Of a stretch of 64,000 bases of DNA, positions 61,948-64,000 are shown in pieces (the first letter of the stretch is position 1; each line of letters begins with the position of its first letter). A program made the position numbers and the translations under genes. Under the pieces are notes generated by a model. That model saw only the letters and a list, made by a program, of their open reading frames with translations, searched no databases and was not told where the DNA came from. The stretch is from Arthrobacter sp. H35-D1 (GTDB lineage Bacteria; Actinomycetota; Actinomycetes; Actinomycetales; Micrococcaceae): positions 1-64,000 of the forward strand of contig NZ_JASISP010000012.1 of assembly GCF_030063185.1 (NCBI RefSeq), given 5' to 3'.

Positions 61948-62033
61948 GGGATGAATGCCAAAGTGAGCTGGCCGCCGTCGTCCCCGGGGATCTCAGACCG
62001 TGGACCCCAAGCCTACGAGAGGGCGAACCGTTG

Positions 62034-62732
62034 ATGGGTGAACCACTTGATGCGTTCAGCTGCTTGACCGAAGTCGAGTTGTTCGCGGACCTGAGTGCGC
62101 AGGAAATCGCGGCCATGGACCTGATGGCCCCGGCGCGGCTGTTCCGCCGCGGGGAACTGCTCTTTAGCCAGTCCCAGCCGGTCACTGCCCTGTTCATTCT
62201 CAAGTCCGGCCGGGTGCGGGTCTTCAGGGTTGCCGAGGACGGCAAAGCCCTGACCATGGCCATCCTGGAACCCGGTGCGGTGTTCGGGGAGATGATGCTG
62301 GTGGGCCAGCGCATGTATGACAACTACGCCGAGGCCATCGAGGACGCCACCATCTGCCAACTCAGTGTGGCGGAGGTGGAACGGTTCCTGCTTGCTGATC
62401 CTCGCATAGCCATCCGCATCTCACGACTGCTTGGCGAGCAGGTGGCCCGTCTGGAGGAACGCCTCACCGACCTTGCGTTGAAGCCGCTTTCGGCCCAGGT
62501 CGCCTCGACACTGTTGAAACTCTCGGAAAACATTGCGCCGCACCGTTTCAGCCAAGGACGCACCATCCACCTGACCCACGATCAACTCGCCGGGCTGCTC
62601 GGAGCCTCCCGCGAGGCCACCAGCAAGGTCATGGGCGAGTTCACCGGCAAGAACGCCGTCCGGCAGGGCCGCGGGCGCATTATTGTCACGGACCGGGAGA
62701 TTCTGCACAAACTGGCCGGGAGCGGCTCATGA
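62034..62732 (+). CDS. Crp/Fnr-family transcriptional regulator
   Basis: The 232-residue protein has a cyclic-nucleotide-binding fold (residues ~10-125: LFADLSAQEIAAMDLMAPARLFRRGELLF, GAVFGEMMLVGQRM) and a winged HTH (IHLTHDQLAGLLGASREATSKVMGEF). No N-terminal Cys cluster is present, so it is not an Fnr-type oxygen sensor. ATG 62034 fits the family; ATG 61944, overlapping the upstream stop, would add 30 residues. It probably controls the surrounding genes, and its stop overlaps the next start. Confidence 0.9.
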   Translation: MGEPLDAFSCLTEVELFADLSAQEIAAMDLMAPARLFRRGELLFSQSQPVTALFILKSGRVRVFRVAEDGKALTMAILEPGAVFGEMMLVGQRMYDNYAEAIEDATICQLSVAEVERFLLADPRIAIRISRLLGEQVARLEERLTDLALKPLSAQVASTLLKLSENIAPHRFSQGRTIHLTHDQLAGLLGASREATSKVMGEFTGKNAVRQGRGRIIVTDREILHKLAGSGS

Positions 62733-63028
62733 TGACGGCCACGTTTCAGGGCCAGCTAATCGCCCGCGCCGAGCAGACCATCTATCTGGAGGGCAACCAC
62801 TACTTTCCGCCCAACGCCGTGGAACCGCCAGTGTTGACGAAAAGCTGGCTGCGCACCCTCTGCGTTTGGAAGGGCATCGCCCGCTATCGCCATGTCAGCG
62901 CCGGTGGTTTTCGCGCTTCCAACGCCGCCTGGTCCTACCCGCTCCCCACACCCCTTGCCTGGCAGCTCAAGGGCCACATCGCTTTCGACCCCGCCAGCGG
63001 CGTAGTCATTGGCGAGGAGGGCCACTGA
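62729..63028 (+). CDS. DUF427-family protein (copy 2)
   Basis: The 99-residue protein reads MMTATFQGQLIARAEQTIYLEGNHYFPP and later AAWSYPLPTPLAWQLKGHIAF, sharing the W-x-Y-P and G-H-[IV]-x-F motifs with copy 1 at 57795. Overall identity between the copies is low. ATGA overlap with the Crp-type gene shows translational coupling. The radical SAM gene follows 97 bp later. Function is unknown. Confidence 0.82.
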   Translation: MMTATFQGQLIARAEQTIYLEGNHYFPPNAVEPPVLTKSWLRTLCVWKGIARYRHVSAGGFRASNAAWSYPLPTPLAWQLKGHIAFDPASGVVIGEEGH

Positions 63029-63125
63029 GCCGGGCCTCCTGCGGCACCGGAACTGCACGCCTAAAAAGGAACCAGTCCGCAACCCTGCTCCGTCCCGTAT
63101 CCACTGCATGACCTAGAGGATTATT

Positions 63126-64000
63126 ATGAATGTCGCAGCCCTCCTCCGAGGCGTTGAACTCGCAACAAGGCCGATTCATCCCGAGACCAGGACCGCGTTG
63201 GAGCTGCGCTGGGCGCAGCTGCCCGAGCACGTCAAAACCCCCGGCCAGCTGTTGGGGCGGGCCGCCGTCGGATGTGAAGGCACACATGGAGTCTTTCCCA
63301 AATGCAATCTCACCTGCTCACCCTGCTACCACTCGGCCGACGCCAACAAGGTCAGGATCGACGGCGTCCACACCCTCAAGGGGGTGACCGAACAGATGGA
63401 GTACCTGCGCAGCGTCCGCGGTCCCCGTGCGCACGCGCAGTTGATCGGCGGGGAAGTCAGCTTGCTCCCGGCCGAGGACCACGCAGCGGCGCTGCAGGCC
63501 ATGCGCGCCAACGGCCGGGAACCGATGTCCATGACCCACGGCGACTTCGACTACCAGTACCTGCTGGACGTGGTGCTGGACCAGGAAGGAAAGCCCCGCT
63601 TTGACAGGGTCTCCTTCGCCGCCCACTTTGATTCGTTGATGCGCGGACGACGCGGCGCCGTGCGCCCCCACAACGAGGCCGAGCTCAACCCCTTCCGGGC
63701 GAAGTTCGCCGACATGTTTACCACGCTTAAACGTGAGCATGGCGTCCGTTCCTACATCGCACACAACATGACCGTCACACCGAGCAACCTTGATCAAGTC
63801 ACCGAGGTGGCACAGGCCGTGTTGAAAATGCCCTATGACATGCTCTCCTTCCAGCCCGCGGCCTACATAGGGGATGACCGCAGGTGGTCCGGAGGATTCG
63901 ACGCCGTCTCCATCGACGCAGTGTGGTCCCGGATCGAGGCCGGGGCCGGACACCCCATCCCGTGGCAAGGCACCCAGTTCGGGGACCTGCGCTGCAATAG
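63126..64000 (+). CDS. Radical SAM protein (3' end beyond window)
   Basis: The frame from ATG 63126 (AGAGGA five bases upstream) stays open to the window edge, at least 291 residues. The cluster motif is CNLTCSPCYHSADANK, a C-x3-C-x2-C that binds the [4Fe-4S] cluster, near residue 64. HAQLIGGEVSLLP follows, matching the G-G-E motif. Later parts (YIAHNMTVTPSNLDQV, MLSFQPAAYIGDDRRW) fit the TIM-barrel fold. An extra Cys comes just before the edge (GDLRCN). Substrate is unknown; the preceding DUF427 and Crp-type genes suggest a shared regulated pathway. Confidence 0.87.
   Translation, partial: MNVAALLRGVELATRPIHPETRTALELRWAQLPEHVKTPGQLLGRAAVGCEGTHGVFPKCNLTCSPCYHSADANKVRIDGVHTLKGVTEQMEYLRSVRGPRAHAQLIGGEVSLLPAEDHAAALQAMRANGREPMSMTHGDFDYQYLLDVVLDQEGKPRFDRVSFAAHFDSLMRGRRGAVRPHNEAELNPFRAKFADMFTTLKREHGVRSYIAHNMTVTPSNLDQVTEVAQAVLKMPYDMLSFQPAAYIGDDRRWSGGFDAVSIDAVWSRIEAGAGHPIPWQGTQFGDLRCN

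Overview
The window is chromosomal DNA from a high-GC actinobacterium, most likely a member of the Micrococcaceae close to Arthrobacter. This rests on the mycothiol-biosynthesis deacetylase MshB, the succinylase branch of diaminopimelate synthesis (dapC, dapD, dapE), a corynebacterial-type gluABCD glutamate transporter, a SigK/RskA pair beside a fasciclin lipoprotein, and a sigE-tatB-mrp neighbourhood ordered as in mycobacteria. The assignment is inferred from gene content; I had no database to check it.

Layout. 1-2.5 kb is a scarred accessory stretch: the 3' end of an ISAzo13-type transposase, a YefM/YoeB toxin-antitoxin pair with a candidate operator, a frameshifted F420/NADP-type oxidoreductase and a VOC protein. 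2.6-13.7 kb holds an orphan peptide-binding lipoprotein, the translational GTPase typA, a cluster of short palindrome-like repeats, and a complete oligopeptide ABC transporter with one fused double ATPase. 13.8-18.6 kb is core metabolism: mshB, fdxA, dapC and gltA. 18.6-22.5 kb has repeats, a TetR regulator, two proteins of unknown function and dapD. 22.6-26.6 kb is a SigK regulon island (molybdo-oxidoreductase, rskA, sigK, fasciclin lipoprotein) with two closely matching candidate SigK promoters. Then come dapE, gluABCD, a LOG protein, a DivIVA-like protein, tag and a mannosyltransferase.

34.8-41.2 kb is the sigE region (O-methyltransferase, sigE, tatB, mrp, DUF1003, MgtE/CBS protein, general stress protein), without the rseA and htrA genes found there in mycobacteria. 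At 41.2-43.2 kb sits an intact IS30-family element whose transposase has about 300 extra N-terminal residues made of repeated helix-turn-helix-like modules. Next are a second cluster of the short repeats, pepP, a PHP phosphoesterase, a decayed sodium:solute symporter with a still intact 43-residue partner gene, a DEAD-box helicase, an RNB ribonuclease and a MiaE-like ferritin-fold protein. The UbiB/AarF kinase gene (52.8-54.8 kb) has two frameshifts.

55-64 kb is the most unusual part. Two divergent, tightly packed gene groups each carry a CDP-alcohol phosphatidyltransferase. One has a DUF427 protein, membrane proteins and an MFS transporter. The other has a TVP38/TMEM64 protein, a methyltransferase, a methionine-rich membrane protein, a Crp-type regulator, a second DUF427 protein and a radical SAM enzyme that runs off the window. 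Remnants of two mercuric-reductase-like flavoproteins lie among them. The group looks like a membrane-lipid or redox module under a Crp-family regulator; that reading is inference.
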